A stretch of 64,000 nucleotides of DNA, taken from positions 2,852,001 through 2,916,000 of the forward strand of contig NZ_CP114903.1 of assembly GCF_027497255.1 (NCBI RefSeq). Direction: 5' to 3'. The stretch comes from Micromonospora sp. WMMD882 (GTDB lineage Bacteria > Actinomycetota > Actinomycetes > Mycobacteriales > Micromonosporaceae). Made by a program: the position numbers and the translations under genes. Numbering within the stretch: position 1 is the stretch's first letter; every line of letters starts with the position of its first letter. Below, piece after piece: positions 45,874 to 54,634 of the stretch. Under the pieces are notes generated by a model, which was not told where the DNA came from, searched no databases, and was given only the letters and a program-made list of their open reading frames with translations.

Positions 45874-45974
45874 GCCGGCCGTCCCGGGGCGTTTCCCGCG
45901 TCCGGGCCGGCTGTCCGTCGCCACCGGACCGCCACGCCGTCACCGGCGGGACTGCCGCCGCTCTGCTCGCTCAC
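45870..45974 (-). CDS. Possible 34-residue upstream peptide coupled to thiL
   Basis: GTG at 45974 follows AAGGAG at good spacing and opens a 34-residue frame, VSEQSGGSPAGDGVAVRWRR and on, ending GRPA. Its TGA overlaps the thiL ATG as ATGA. The real thiL ATG has only a GGGA-like site, so this frame may supply the ribosome by coupling. Alternatively it could be a relic of an N-terminal extension left by a frameshift. It matches no family I know. Confidence 0.4.
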   Translation of the reverse strand: MSEQSGGSPAGDGVAVRWRRTAGPDAGNAPGRPA

Positions 45975-46014
45975 CGCTTCTCCTTGGCCACCGATCGGGA
46001 TCGGACCTGGTCGG

Positions 46015-46020
46015 TAGGGT
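46015..46020 (+). promoter_or_regulatory. Candidate -10 element for the RAM-domain gene
   Basis: TAGGGT in GGTCGGTAGGGTAG lies about 47 bases before the GTG at 46067 and fits the actinobacterial -10 pattern. No clear -35 was found. Confidence 0.4.
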
Positions 46021-46066
46021 AGTTTCACTCGGGCCGCCCCTGGTGGCGGCGGACGGAGGTCGAGTC

Positions 46067-46300
46067 GTGGTTCAGGCGTACATCCTCATCCAGACAGAGG
46101 TCGGCCGGGCACGTGACGTGGCCGGCGTGATCGCGGACCTGGCCGGCGTGGTGCGGGTCGACGCCGTCACCGGCCCGTACGACGTGGTCGTGCTCACCGA
46201 GGCGAACACCGTCGACGAGCTCGGCAAACTGATCGTCAGCAAGGTGCAGATGGTGCCCGGCATCACCCGTACCCTGACCTGTTCGGTGGTGCGACTGTAA
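46067..46300 (+). CDS. Stand-alone Lrp/AsnC ligand-binding (RAM) domain protein
   Basis: A 77-residue alpha-beta barrel protein, VVQAYILIQTEVGRARDVAG, then VVRVDAVTGPYDVVVLTEA and GITRTLTCSVVRL. This is the effector-binding half of Lrp/AsnC regulators without a DNA-binding domain. Such proteins form dimers or octamers and bind amino acids in other organisms. GTG at 46067 follows GGAGG. The next gene starts on the base after its TAA. A regulatory role is possible but unproven. Confidence 0.88.
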   Translation: MVQAYILIQTEVGRARDVAGVIADLAGVVRVDAVTGPYDVVVLTEANTVDELGKLIVSKVQMVPGITRTLTCSVVRL

Positions 46301-47014
46301 GTGGACAGCGAGAAGACCTCCCACACCGACCCCGGCGCGACCCCACCGGGCAGCGCCGCGCCCCCGCCCGACGACGCCACAGGCACGCCTGACGACGCCG
46401 CGACCACGCCCGGCGACGCCCGGACCGTCCGGCCGAAGCGGCGCGGCTGGGACCGGTCGACCCGGAACGCGGCCCTGGTCGCCGCGCTGGTCGCGGTGCC
46501 GGTGACCGTGGCGGTGGCCGGGGTCACCTTCGCCGCGCTGGCCCCGGAGGGCCCGGCCGACCCCGACCCGGGCCCGAGCGTCACGGCGGTCCGACCGCAG
46601 GCCACCACTGCCGTGGAGATGGCCGCCGCGCCGCTGGCCGAGCGTCCCGCCACGGTCTGCCGGGCGCTGCTGTCCCAACTTCCGCCGGCCGTCCGGGAGC
46701 TCACCCAGCGGCCGGTCACCGCCGGGGCCGAGCAGAACGCCGCGTACGGCGACCCGGCCCTCACCGTGGCCTGCGGCGTCCCCGAGCCGACCGTCCCGGC
46801 GGCCGACACCGTCTGGGTGGCGGGGAAGGTCTGCTGGTACGTCCGCGAGGAGGCCGCGGCCACCGTGCTCACCAGCGTCGACCGGGAGACCGGCGTCCAG
46901 GTCACCGTGCCCCGCGCGTACGAGCAGCCGTTGCAGTGGATCACGCCGGTCGCGGACGCGGTGGTCGCCTCGGTGCCCAGCGCCGACCCGGTCCCGACCG
47001 GCTGCCGGAGCTGA
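46301..47014 (+). CDS. DUF3515 family membrane/secreted protein
   Basis: A 237-residue protein like Rv2980. The first ~55 residues are Pro/Asp/Thr/Ala-rich and cytoplasmic, a membrane helix follows (NAALVAALVAVPVTVAVAGVTFAAL), and an extracytoplasmic domain completes it. That domain has paired cysteines (VCRALLSQLPPAVREL, VACGVPEP, KVCWYVREE, TGCRS). GTG at 46301 directly abuts the preceding TAA. It is convergent with ddl, as in mycobacteria. Function is unknown. Confidence 0.86.
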   Translation: MDSEKTSHTDPGATPPGSAAPPPDDATGTPDDAATTPGDARTVRPKRRGWDRSTRNAALVAALVAVPVTVAVAGVTFAALAPEGPADPDPGPSVTAVRPQATTAVEMAAAPLAERPATVCRALLSQLPPAVRELTQRPVTAGAEQNAAYGDPALTVACGVPEPTVPAADTVWVAGKVCWYVREEAAATVLTSVDRETGVQVTVPRAYEQPLQWITPVADAVVASVPSADPVPTGCRS

Positions 47015-47088
47015 CCGCCGGAACGTGGCTGCCTAGCTGCCGGGGCCGGCCGCTCGGCGGGTCCCGCGCCCGGCCCGGCCGGGGCGGG

Positions 47089-48192
47089 TCAGCTCCGGCG
47101 CAGGGCGGTGCGGATCAGCCGGCGCACCAGCTTCGGGTACTCCAGCCCGGAGGCCGCCCACATCCGGGGGAACATCGACGACGGGGTGAAGCCCGGCATG
47201 GTGTTCACCTCGTTGAGGTAGACGTCCAGCCCGGGGGTGACGAAGAAGTCGACCCGGGCCAGCCCGGAGCAGTCCAGCGCGGTGAAGGCGCGGTTGGCGT
47301 ACTCGCGCACCTGCCGGGCCACCTGCTCGGGCAGCTCGGCCGGGACGTCGTACTCGCAGACCTGGTCGGCGTCGATGTACTTCGCCTCGAAGTCGTAGAA
47401 GTCGTGGTCGGCGACCACCCGCACCTCGGCCAGCACGGACGCCTCGGGCGCGCCGCCCGCCTCGCCCTCCAGCACGCCGCACTCGATCTCCCGGCCGACG
47501 ATCGCCGCCTCCACCAGCACCTTGGAGTCGATCTCCCGGGCGGCGGCCACCGCCGCGTCGAGGCGGGACCAGTCGCTGACCTTGCTGATGCCGAACGAGG
47601 AGCCGGCCCGGGACGGCTTGACGAACACCGGCAGGCCCAGGCGCTCCTTGTCCGCCTCGCTGAGGGTGGCCCCGCTGCGCAGCACCGCGTACGGGCCGAC
47701 CGGGAGGCCCTCGACGGCGCAGAGCTTCTTGGTGAACTCCTTGTCCATCGCGGCGGCGGAGGCGAACACGTTCGCCCCGACGTACGGGATGCCGGCCATC
47801 TCCAGCATGCCCTGGATGGTGCCGTCCTCCCCGTACGCGCCGTGCAGCACCGGGAAGACCACGTCCACGCCGGCCAGCGCGCGGGGCCCCTCGGTGGGGT
47901 CGAGGACGATCAGGCCGTTGGCGGTGGGGTCGGCGCGCAGGACGACCTCGGCCCCGGTGGCGGAGGTGATCTCCGGCAGCCGACGGTCGGTGATCGCCAG
48001 GCGGCCGGGGTCGCCGTCGGCCAGCACCCACTGCCCGGCCCGGGTGATCCCGACCGGGACCACGTCGAACTCGTCCGGGTCGAGCGCGCCGAGCACGCTG
48101 CCGGCGCTGACGCAGGAGATGCCGTGTTCGGGGCTACGGCCGCCGAAGACGATGGCGACTCGGGTCTTGCCTGGGGTGGTCACTGGCTTCAT
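47089..48192 (-). CDS. ddl: D-alanine--D-alanine ligase
   Basis: ATP-grasp enzyme that makes the D-Ala-D-Ala end of peptidoglycan precursors. The 367-residue protein starts with [20 protein letters not shown] and has [20 protein letters not shown] and [20 protein letters not shown]. The ATP-binding and metal blocks are [34 protein letters not shown], and LARVDFFVT with [17 protein letters not shown]. The ATG at 48192 has GGAG right before it. It closes the conserved stretch before a 4-kb insertion. Confidence 0.95.
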   Translation of the reverse strand: MKPVTTPGKTRVAIVFGGRSPEHGISCVSAGSVLGALDPDEFDVVPVGITRAGQWVLADGDPGRLAITDRRLPEITSATGAEVVLRADPTANGLIVLDPTEGPRALAGVDVVFPVLHGAYGEDGTIQGMLEMAGIPYVGANVFASAAAMDKEFTKKLCAVEGLPVGPYAVLRSGATLSEADKERLGLPVFVKPSRAGSSFGISKVSDWSRLDAAVAAAREIDSKVLVEAAIVGREIECGVLEGEAGGAPEASVLAEVRVVADHDFYDFEAKYIDADQVCEYDVPAELPEQVARQVREYANRAFTALDCSGLARVDFFVTPGLDVYLNEVNTMPGFTPSSMFPRMWAASGLEYPKLVRRLIRTALRRS

Positions 48193-48431
48193 CTCCGGTT
48201 CGCGACTGCGGTGGCCCGCGAGCCCGTGGCGGCGCTCGCCGGACTGACCCTACTGTGGGTGGCGACGCCCCGGACCGATACCCGGACCGCCCGACCTCAT
48301 CCCCGCAATCAGTCAACCCGACATATACGGCGCGTAACCGCAGATGATCGGGATGTCGGCCGCGCGCCACGCGCGCAGGGGCCGGACGGGCCGTCACCGG
48401 ACAAGCCCGCCGCATCACCCCGGAGGGACGG

Positions 48432-48650
48432 TCAACAGCCGCCGTAGCGGCGTCCGACGGCGATCACCTTGACCCGTTGCCGGCCGGCGCGGACCATGCC
48501 GAGCGCCGTGAAGGCGTGGGCGATCCGGTCGGCGGCGGCCCGGCTGCTCGCCCCGACCACCTGCCGTCGACGCTCCGGCATGGTCCGTTCGTTGCGGACC
48601 GCGCCGTCGAGCGGACGCACGTCGGTGAGCACCACCAGGAACCGGGTCAT
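48432..48650 (-). CDS. Small hypothetical protein
   Basis: A 72-residue frame, MTRFLVVLTDVRPLDGAVRN, rich in Arg, Ala and Val, ending KVIAVGRRYGGC. The ATG is preceded by GGGGGAT at reasonable distance. It has no recognised domain, no membrane segment and one terminal Cys. Chance open frames are common at this GC content, so coding status is uncertain. It lies alone between ddl and the next small gene. Confidence 0.45.
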   Translation of the reverse strand: MTRFLVVLTDVRPLDGAVRNERTMPERRRQVVGASSRAAADRIAHAFTALGMVRAGRQRVKVIAVGRRYGGC

Positions 48651-48917
48651 CGTGATCCCCCACCGCGCCGCCCGCGCCCACCGGTCCGCCCGCGCCCGAC
48701 TGCGTCCGGCCGGCGGCCGGACGCGGAGGCGCCGCCGGACCCCGGCGGTCGGACCGCCTGCGCGCCGGGCGGCGCGTGCCGCGCCATGCCACCCCTAGCA
48801 TGACGCGGCACGCCGTGCCGGACGGCCGCTCCAGTCGTCCGGCACGCCCCGGGTCGCCGCGCGCTCCGCTGCCCGGGCCAGCAGCGGGCGCTCCGGCGGC
48901 GACCCGGCACACAGTGG

Positions 48918-49094
48918 TCAGGAGGCACGCCGAACCTCCTCCGGCTCGGCCGTGGTGGCGGCCAGCGCCCCCGACCGGTCCCGGCACACGTACGCGAGGT
49001 TGGCGTGGATCCAGGTGCCGTCGTTGTCCCGCAGCACGGGGTACGCACACCAACGACAGCGCGACACCCGAGGCCAGTAACGGCTCGCTGCCAT
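48918..49094 (-). CDS. Small Cys-containing protein, possible zinc knuckle
   Basis: A 58-residue frame, MAASRYWPRVSRCRWCAYPV, with C-x2-C and a further Cys-x-Arg-Asp (YVCRD). It looks like a degenerate zinc ribbon with too few ligands visible to be sure. GGAGAGGGG precedes the ATG. It is divergent from the XRE regulator gene with a 231-base gap. Small companion proteins next to XRE-DUF397 pairs are common in actinomycetes. Function unknown. Confidence 0.5.
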   Translation of the reverse strand: MAASRYWPRVSRCRWCAYPVLRDNDGTWIHANLAYVCRDRSGALAATTAEPEEVRRAS

Positions 49095-49325
49095 GCGGTC
49101 CCCTCTCCGACGCCTCCTGGTGGCGGGACACGTGGTGATCGGGCGGGGGAGTGGTAACCCGACCACCACGCGTCTCCTTCCCCTCCCGTCACTCACCATC
49201 ACCGTCGCCACGACCACCGATGGTGAGGACGCCATGACAGATTGCCATTGCGACACGCGTGAATGCAACTCTCATCCGATTTCTCTCATGCACGCTATCC
49301 CACAGAAGTGTGCGACGATCGATGC

Positions 49326-50177
49326 ATGGCACCGAAGACCGCCCGGGCCCGACGGCTCGGCATCGCCCTGCGCGCCCACCGGGAGGCCGCCGGCCTGACC
49401 CTGGAGGCCGCCGCCGACGAGATCAACAGCACCCGCAGCACCCTGTCCCGGTACGAGAACGCGCAGACCCTGGTCACCCCGGCGACCGTACGGGCGCTGC
49501 TCACCCTCTACCGGGCCCGCGCGGAGGAGGTCGAAGCCGCCGTCACGCTCGCCAAGGACGCCCGCAAACCCGGCTGGTGGGTCTCGTACTCGTACCTGCT
49601 GGACCGGCGCACCATCGACTTCATCGCCCTGGAGGCCGAGGCGAGCGCCATCGCCAACTTCGAGCCGTCGGTCGTCCCCGGCCTCCTCCAGACCGCCGAC
49701 TACATCCGGGCGGTGATGCGGGGCGGCCCGCACACGCTCAGCGACGAGCAGGTCGAGCAACGGGTCCAGGTCCGCCTGGACCGCCAGCAGCGGCTCGCCG
49801 GCGACGAGCCGCCCATCTTCGACGCGATCATCGACGAGGGGGCGCTGCTCCGACCGGTAGGTGACGAGGGCGTGATGGCGGCGCAACTGCACCACCTGCT
49901 CAAGATGATCGAGCTGCCCAACATCACCGTGCAGGTCATCCCGCTGGTGGCCGGGTACCACCGGGGCACCCGGGGGTCGCTGCACATGCTGGAGTTCCCC
50001 GACCCGGAGGACCCGATCATCGCCTCGGTGGAGACGGTGGCCGGGCAGATGATCCTCGACCGGCCGGGTGACCTGCGCACCTGCACCAAGATCATGGAAC
50101 ACCTGCGAAGCGTCGCGCTCAGCCCGGCGGAGAGTCGCGAGCAGCTTGTCCGAACCCTGGAGGGACGTAACCGATGA
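49326..50177 (+). CDS. XRE-family regulator with DUF5753 domain
   Basis: A 283-residue transcription factor. The N-terminal Cro/CI helix-turn-helix has GIALRAHREAAGLTLEAAADE and TRSTLSRYENAQTLVTP. The C-terminal ~180 residues are the DUF5753 domain (FIALEAEASAIANFEP, VVPGLLQTADYIRAVM, GSLHMLEFPDP). The ATG at 49326 has no good ribosome site, so translation may be leaderless. The stop overlaps the following DUF397 gene (ATGA). Such pairs control development and secondary metabolism in Streptomyces. Confidence 0.93.
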   Translation: MAPKTARARRLGIALRAHREAAGLTLEAAADEINSTRSTLSRYENAQTLVTPATVRALLTLYRARAEEVEAAVTLAKDARKPGWWVSYSYLLDRRTIDFIALEAEASAIANFEPSVVPGLLQTADYIRAVMRGGPHTLSDEQVEQRVQVRLDRQQRLAGDEPPIFDAIIDEGALLRPVGDEGVMAAQLHHLLKMIELPNITVQVIPLVAGYHRGTRGSLHMLEFPDPEDPIIASVETVAGQMILDRPGDLRTCTKIMEHLRSVALSPAESREQLVRTLEGRNR

Positions 50178-50386
50178 CACCGACGATCAGCGCGGCGCTG
50201 GCCACAGCCAGGTGGCGCAAGAGCAGTCACAGCGGGGACGAGGGCGCGTGCGTGGAGATGGCCGCCATCCCGCGTACGGTCGCCGTCCGCGACTCGAAGG
50301 ACCCGGACGGCCCGGCGCTGCTGTTCTCCCGGGCCGCGTGGGCCGCCTTCACCGTCGCCCCACCCGCCCCGCCGCCCGGGGCCTGA
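50174..50386 (+). CDS. DUF397 domain protein
   Basis: A 70-residue partner of the XRE regulator. The family signature is ARWRKSSHSGDEGACVEMA followed by VAVRDSKDPDGPALLFSRAAWAAF. It overlaps the regulator stop by four bases. In characterised pairs of this type the small protein modulates the regulator. A Pro-rich end replaces nothing essential. Confidence 0.93.
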   Translation: MTPTISAALATARWRKSSHSGDEGACVEMAAIPRTVAVRDSKDPDGPALLFSRAAWAAFTVAPPAPPPGA

Positions 50387-50546
50387 GCCCGTCCGCGCCG
50401 CGCGTAGCCGTACGCCCGGCGTGGGACCCCCGTACGCCCGGCGTGGGACCGTCCGCCCCGGGCGCGTGAGCAGCGGCCCCTTCCCACCCACCGGGGCGGG
50501 AAGGGGCCCTCGCGCCGGGCCGACGACGCGACCGCCGCAACCGGGC

Positions 50547-51467
50547 TCAGTCGTCGACCCGGCGGGCGACGACCGCGGTGGCGTCCAGGTCGGGTGACCG
50601 GCGCACCGTCGGCCGCAGCCCGCCACCGGCCAGCTCCGCGCAGAGCGACCCCGCCTGGCGCTCGCTGATCTCCACCACCAGGTGCCCGCCCGGGGCGAGC
50701 CAGCGCACCGCCTCCACGGCCAGCCGGCGCAGCACGGCGAGCCCGTCCGAACCGCCGTCGAGCGCCACGCCCGGCTCGTACCGGCGCGCCTCGGGCGGCA
50801 TCAGCGCCACCGCCTCCGTCGGCACGTACGGGGCGTTGGCGACGACCAGGTCCAGCCGCCCCCGCCAGCGCGCCGGCAGCGGGTCGAACAGGTCACCCTG
50901 GTACACCGGCACGCCGAGCGCCGCCAGGTTGCGTCGGGCACAGCCGACGGCGGCCGGCTCCAGGTCGGCGGCGGCGTGCCAGCGGGGCCGCAGCCGGGCG
51001 GCCAGGGCCAGCGAGATCGCGCCGGAGCCGCAGCACAGCTCCACCAGCGCCGGCGCCGGCCCGGCGACCGCCTCGGCCACCGCCACCAGCAGGGCGGTAC
51101 GTCGACGGGGCACGAACACCCCCGGGTCGACGGGCACCCGGATCCCGCAGAACTCGGCCCAGCCGAGCAGTTGCTCCAACGGGTCACCGGCCACCCGACG
51201 GTCGACCAGCGCGGCCAGCCCGGCGGGCGAGTCGGCGGCCTCGACGAGCAGCCCCGCCTCGTCCTCGGCGAAGACGCAGCCGGCGGCCCGGAGCCGGGCC
51301 ACCAGAGCCGCCCGGTCCGGCCACGCCGACCCGTCCGGCGCAGGGATCCTGGGCCGCGACGACGCGGCCGGGGTGGAACAGCCGGACGACGACGCGGCGG
51401 GCGCGGACACCACCGACCGCGACGGCGCGGCCGGGGTGGGACGGTCGGAGTAGGACGACGATGCCAT
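50547..51467 (-). CDS. PrmC/HemK-related methyltransferase with NAPY motif
   Basis: A SAM-dependent methyltransferase of about 306 residues. The SAM motif is LVELCCGSGAISLALAARL, the acidic motif ADLEPAAVGCARRN, and the catalytic motif LVVANAPYVPTEA. True PrmC has NPPY; NAPY marks the PrmC-related actinobacterial subgroup of unknown substrate (a glutamine-N5 methyltransferase-like family). The first ~45 residues are Ser/Pro-rich. ATG at 51467 has GGAAGG upstream. It lies downstream of the PLP-enzyme gene on the same strand. Confidence 0.82.
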   Translation of the reverse strand: MASSSYSDRPTPAAPSRSVVSAPAASSSGCSTPAASSRPRIPAPDGSAWPDRAALVARLRAAGCVFAEDEAGLLVEAADSPAGLAALVDRRVAGDPLEQLLGWAEFCGIRVPVDPGVFVPRRRTALLVAVAEAVAGPAPALVELCCGSGAISLALAARLRPRWHAAADLEPAAVGCARRNLAALGVPVYQGDLFDPLPARWRGRLDLVVANAPYVPTEAVALMPPEARRYEPGVALDGGSDGLAVLRRLAVEAVRWLAPGGHLVVEISERQAGSLCAELAGGGLRPTVRRSPDLDATAVVARRVDD

Positions 51468-51573
51468 GCGGGGCCTTCCGGGAACGCTCGCCGGCGCTCC
51501 CCCACGGCCGTCTAGCGCGCGGACGCCACCGGGACGGGAGGGAGCACCGGTCCTGCCAGTCGGGGAATCGGAC

Positions 51574-52743
51574 TCACCTCCTCCGGTCGGGGCCCGTTGT
51601 GGGCGTCCCACACGATAACCCGGCGGCGTCCAGCGCGGCGGTCAGGTCGGCCACCACGTCGGCCGGGTCCTCCACCCCGCAGGAGAGCCTGACGAAACCC
51701 GGGGTGACCTCGTCGCCCCACTGGGCCCGCCGGTCGACGGTGGTGTGCAGCCCGCCGAACGAGGTGGCGGCGGCCACCAGCCGGGACGCGGCCACGAACC
51801 GGGCCACCCGGTCGGCGTCCCCCAGGTCGAACGAGACGAGCCCCGGCAGCCGGCGCATCTGCGCCGCGGCCACCGGGTGGGCGGGGTCGTCGGGCAGTCC
51901 CGGCCACCGCACCCCGGCCACGTCGGGGCGCGCGACCAGCGTCCGCGCCACCGCCTCGGCGTTCGCGGTCTGGCGGGCCAGCCGCAGGTCCAGGGTGGCC
52001 AGGGAACGGTGCGCCAGCCAGGCGTCGAACGCGCCGGGGACCGCGCCGGTGGTCTTCCGCCAGTCGGTGACCGCGGTCAGCAGCTCCGCCGACCGGGTCG
52101 CCACGTACCCGAGCAGCAGGTCCGAGTGGCCGGTCAGCGCCTTGGTGCCGGAGGCGACCACCACGTCCGCGCCCAGGTCCAGCGGGCGCTGCCCGAGCGG
52201 GGTGGCGGTGGTGTTGTCCACCGCGACCAGCGCCCCGGCGGCGTGCGCCCGCGCCGCCAGCGCGGCGATGTCACAGACGTCCAGGCCGGGGTTGGCCGGG
52301 GACTCCAACAGCACCAGGCGGACGCCGTCCAGCTCCGGGTACGGGCCGGCGGTCGGCGCGAAGCGCACGTCCACCCCGATCCCGGCGAGGGTCCGGGTGG
52401 CGAACGACCGGACCGCGTAGTACCCGTCGGCGGGCAGCAGCACGACGTCCCCGGGACGCAGCACGGCCAGCAGCAGCCCGGTGATGGCGGCCTGACCGCT
52501 GGCGAACACCCGGCAGTCGCCGCCCTCCAGCTCCCCGACCGCCGACTCGAGCAGCCGCCGGGTGGGGTTGTCCGGCCGCCCGTACCCGTTGGGGCTGGCC
52601 GACGGCCCCTCCCACGGGTCGAGGTGGTACGGCGCGGCGAACACCGGGCCGGGCAGGAACGGCTCACCGGGCGCGGGCTCGGGCAGCCCGGCGTGCACAC
52701 AGCGGGTCCCGTCCCGCCAGTCCTGTTCCCCCGTCACCGTCAT
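51574..52743 (-). CDS. Cys/Met-metabolism PLP-dependent enzyme (cystathionine gamma-lyase-like)
   Basis: A 389-residue PLP enzyme. The family start is RCVHAGLPEPAPGEPFLPGP, then GRPDNPTRRLLESAVGELEG, VFASGQAAITGLLLAVLRPGD and VLLESPANPGLDVCDI. VAVDNTTATPLGQRP leads to VVVASGTKALTGHSDLLLG with the Schiff-base Lys, and RLSCGVEDPADVVADL closes the fold. Whether it is a lyase or a synthase cannot be told. I used ATG at 52743, with GGAG eight bases before it; GTG at 52752 is possible. It abuts gpsA on the same strand and is an addition relative to the mycobacterial order. Confidence 0.88.
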   Translation of the reverse strand: MTVTGEQDWRDGTRCVHAGLPEPAPGEPFLPGPVFAAPYHLDPWEGPSASPNGYGRPDNPTRRLLESAVGELEGGDCRVFASGQAAITGLLLAVLRPGDVVLLPADGYYAVRSFATRTLAGIGVDVRFAPTAGPYPELDGVRLVLLESPANPGLDVCDIAALAARAHAAGALVAVDNTTATPLGQRPLDLGADVVVASGTKALTGHSDLLLGYVATRSAELLTAVTDWRKTTGAVPGAFDAWLAHRSLATLDLRLARQTANAEAVARTLVARPDVAGVRWPGLPDDPAHPVAAAQMRRLPGLVSFDLGDADRVARFVAASRLVAAATSFGGLHTTVDRRAQWGDEVTPGFVRLSCGVEDPADVVADLTAALDAAGLSCGTPTTGPDRRR

Positions 52744-52748
52744 CTCCC

Positions 52749-53747
52749 TCACTCCGGTTTGGTCGTCCGGCTCATCAACGCCTGCACCGCGAAGCGCGGG
52801 TCGACACCCTCGTGGCAGACCCGCTCGACCTGCTCGGTGATCGGCATCTCCACCCCGTGCGCGCGGGCCAGGTCACGGATCGCCAGGCAGCTCTTGACGC
52901 CCTCGGCGGTCTGCCGGGTGGCCGCCTGCGCCTGTTCCAGGCTCTCGCCCCGGCCCAGGTGCTCCCCGAACGTACGGTTTCGCGACAGCGGCGACGAGCA
53001 GGTGCCGACCAGGTCGCCCATGCCGGCCAGCCCGGCGAAGGTGAGCGGGTCCGCGCCGAGCGCCACGCCCAGCCGGGCCGTCTCGGCCAGCCCCCGGGTG
53101 ATCAGCGAGGCCCTGGTGTTGTCCCCGAAACCCATCGCGATGGCGATGCCGTACGCGAGGGCGATCACGTTCTTGACCGCGCCACCGAGCTCCGCGCCGA
53201 TCACGTCGTCGTTGGTGTACGGCCGGAAGTACGGCGTGGTGACCGCCCGCTGCACCAGCGTGGCCCGGCCGACGTCGGTGCCGGCGACCACGGTCGCCGC
53301 CGGCTGCTCGGCGACGATCTCCGGGGCCAGGTTGGGGCCGGAGACCACCACCACCCGGTCCGCCGCCACCTTGGCGGTCTCCACGATCACCTCGCTCATC
53401 CGCTTGGTGGTCCCCAGCTCGATCCCCTTCATCAGGGAGACCAGGGTGGCGTCCGGCGCGAGGTGACCGGCCCACTCGGCCAGGTTGCCGCGCAACGTCT
53501 GGGAGGGCACCGCGAGCACCACCACCTCCGCGTCGACGATCGCCTCGGCCGCCACGTCGGTGGCCGTCACCCGCTCCGGCAACCGCAGGTTCGTCAGGTA
53601 CTCGGGGTTCTGCCGGCGGGTCCGGATCGCGTCGGCCACCGCCGCCCGCCGTGCCCACACCGTGACGTCCCGGCCGGCGTCGGCGAGGATCTTGGCGAAC
53701 GCGGTGCCCCAGGAGCCCGCCCCGAGCACCGCCACGTGCCCGCTCAC
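52749..53747 (-). CDS. gpsA: Glycerol-3-phosphate dehydrogenase (NAD(P)+)
   Basis: Makes sn-glycerol-3-phosphate for phospholipids. The 332-residue protein has the dinucleotide fold [31 protein letters not shown] and [17 protein letters not shown]. The substrate region includes [35 protein letters not shown], and [16 protein letters not shown] with [11 protein letters not shown] at 53747 overlaps the stop of the acyltransferase gene (GTGA), linking two steps of lipid synthesis. It follows ddl in mycobacteria, but here a 4-kb insertion lies between. Confidence 0.95.
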   Translation of the reverse strand: MSGHVAVLGAGSWGTAFAKILADAGRDVTVWARRAAVADAIRTRRQNPEYLTNLRLPERVTATDVAAEAIVDAEVVVLAVPSQTLRGNLAEWAGHLAPDATLVSLMKGIELGTTKRMSEVIVETAKVAADRVVVVSGPNLAPEIVAEQPAATVVAGTDVGRATLVQRAVTTPYFRPYTNDDVIGAELGGAVKNVIALAYGIAIAMGFGDNTRASLITRGLAETARLGVALGADPLTFAGLAGMGDLVGTCSSPLSRNRTFGEHLGRGESLEQAQAATRQTAEGVKSCLAIRDLARAHGVEMPITEQVERVCHEGVDPRFAVQALMSRTTKPE

Positions 53748-54523
53748 CGACGCTCCCCCGGCCCGCCGTCGCCGCTCGGCACGCCATCGCCGCTCGGCAC
53801 GCCGTCGCCGCTCGGCACGTCCGGTCGGGCCGGGCGCTCCGCCAGCGGCGGCGGTGTGCCGCCCCGCAGGTCGGCCAGCAGGTCACGGATCCGGAGCATG
53901 ATCTCGTCGGTCATCTCTTCCAGCGTCGCCTTCGTCGGGGTCGCGCCCGCCCAGCGGCTCAGGTCGACCGGCGGGCCGGCGGCCACGCTGACCGGGATCC
54001 GCGGACGCAGGCTGAGCCGCCGGCCCCGGGGGTCGAAGATCTTCTCCGGCCCCCACATGGCGATCGGGACCACCGGCGCGCCGGTGGCCAGGGCGAGCCG
54101 GGCCGCGCCGGTCTTACCGCGCATCGGCCACAGGTCGGGTTCCCGGGTCAGCGTCCCCTCCGGGTAGATGATCACCGCGCCGTCGTCGTGCAGCGCGGCG
54201 ACCAGGGCGTCCAGCGACCGGGCGGCGTCGACGCTGCCCCGCTCGACCGGGATCTGCCGGCAGCGGTGCAGGATCCAACCCACCACCGGCACCCGGAACA
54301 CGCTGGCCTTGCCGAGGTACCGGGGCCAGCGGCCGGCGTCGTAGACGAAGTGCGCGGACACCAGCGGGTCGGCGTACGAGAGGTGGTTCGGGACGATGAT
54401 CACGCCCCCGGTACGCGGGATGTGCTCCCGGCCGGTCCAGGTGCGGCGGGTCCAGACGGTCATCAGGGGCTTCACCACCACCACGGCGAACCACTGCCAG
54501 AATCCCAGCCTGCGCCGTGCCAC
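53744..54523 (-). CDS. plsC: Lysophospholipid acyltransferase (PlsC-like)
   Basis: A 259-residue acyltransferase of the 1-acylglycerol-3-phosphate acyltransferase family. The catalytic motif NHLSYAD occurs in [17 protein letters not shown], with [20 protein letters not shown] as the second motif. A hydrophobic N-terminus ([16 protein letters not shown]) may anchor it at the membrane. The last ~30 residues contain three tandem PSGDGV repeats encoded by 18-base units. GTG at 54523 follows GAGGAGG. It is coupled to gpsA, whose product feeds the same pathway. Confidence 0.88.
   Translation of the reverse strand: MARRRLGFWQWFAVVVVKPLMTVWTRRTWTGREHIPRTGGVIIVPNHLSYADPLVSAHFVYDAGRWPRYLGKASVFRVPVVGWILHRCRQIPVERGSVDAARSLDALVAALHDDGAVIIYPEGTLTREPDLWPMRGKTGAARLALATGAPVVPIAMWGPEKIFDPRGRRLSLRPRIPVSVAAGPPVDLSRWAGATPTKATLEEMTDEIMLRIRDLLADLRGGTPPPLAERPARPDVPSGDGVPSGDGVPSGDGGPGERR
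53765..53818. repeat. Three tandem 18-base units in the plsC tail
   Basis: GCCGTCGCCGCTCGGCAC at 53765 and 53801 flanks a copy at 53783 with one change. The unit encodes PSGDGV three times at the acyltransferase C-terminus. The near identity suggests recent slippage. Confidence 0.9.
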
Positions 54524-54634
54524 CCTGCCTCCTCGTTCCCGCCCACGCCCACCGGCGACGCCCGTAGCGAATCATGCCTGCTGCCCCCGGACGTGACCAG
54601 CGAGGGTGCCGCCGAACGGTGGCAGGATGGGCCC

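Noticed and set aside
45874..46066. A TPP riboswitch in front of thiL
   Set aside because: The conserved thi-box sequences are not present in the upstream region.
48300..48345. CCGACAT...ATGTCGG inverted repeat upstream of ddl
   Set aside because: Seven-base arms with a gap of nearly 30 bases are expected by chance in this amount of sequence.
49234..49398. Possible Cys-rich peptide (MTDCHCDTRECNSH) ahead of the XRE regulator
   Set aside because: It has an acceptable GAGG site but overlaps the regulator out of frame, and its second half is a plain shadow. Too weak to list as a gene.
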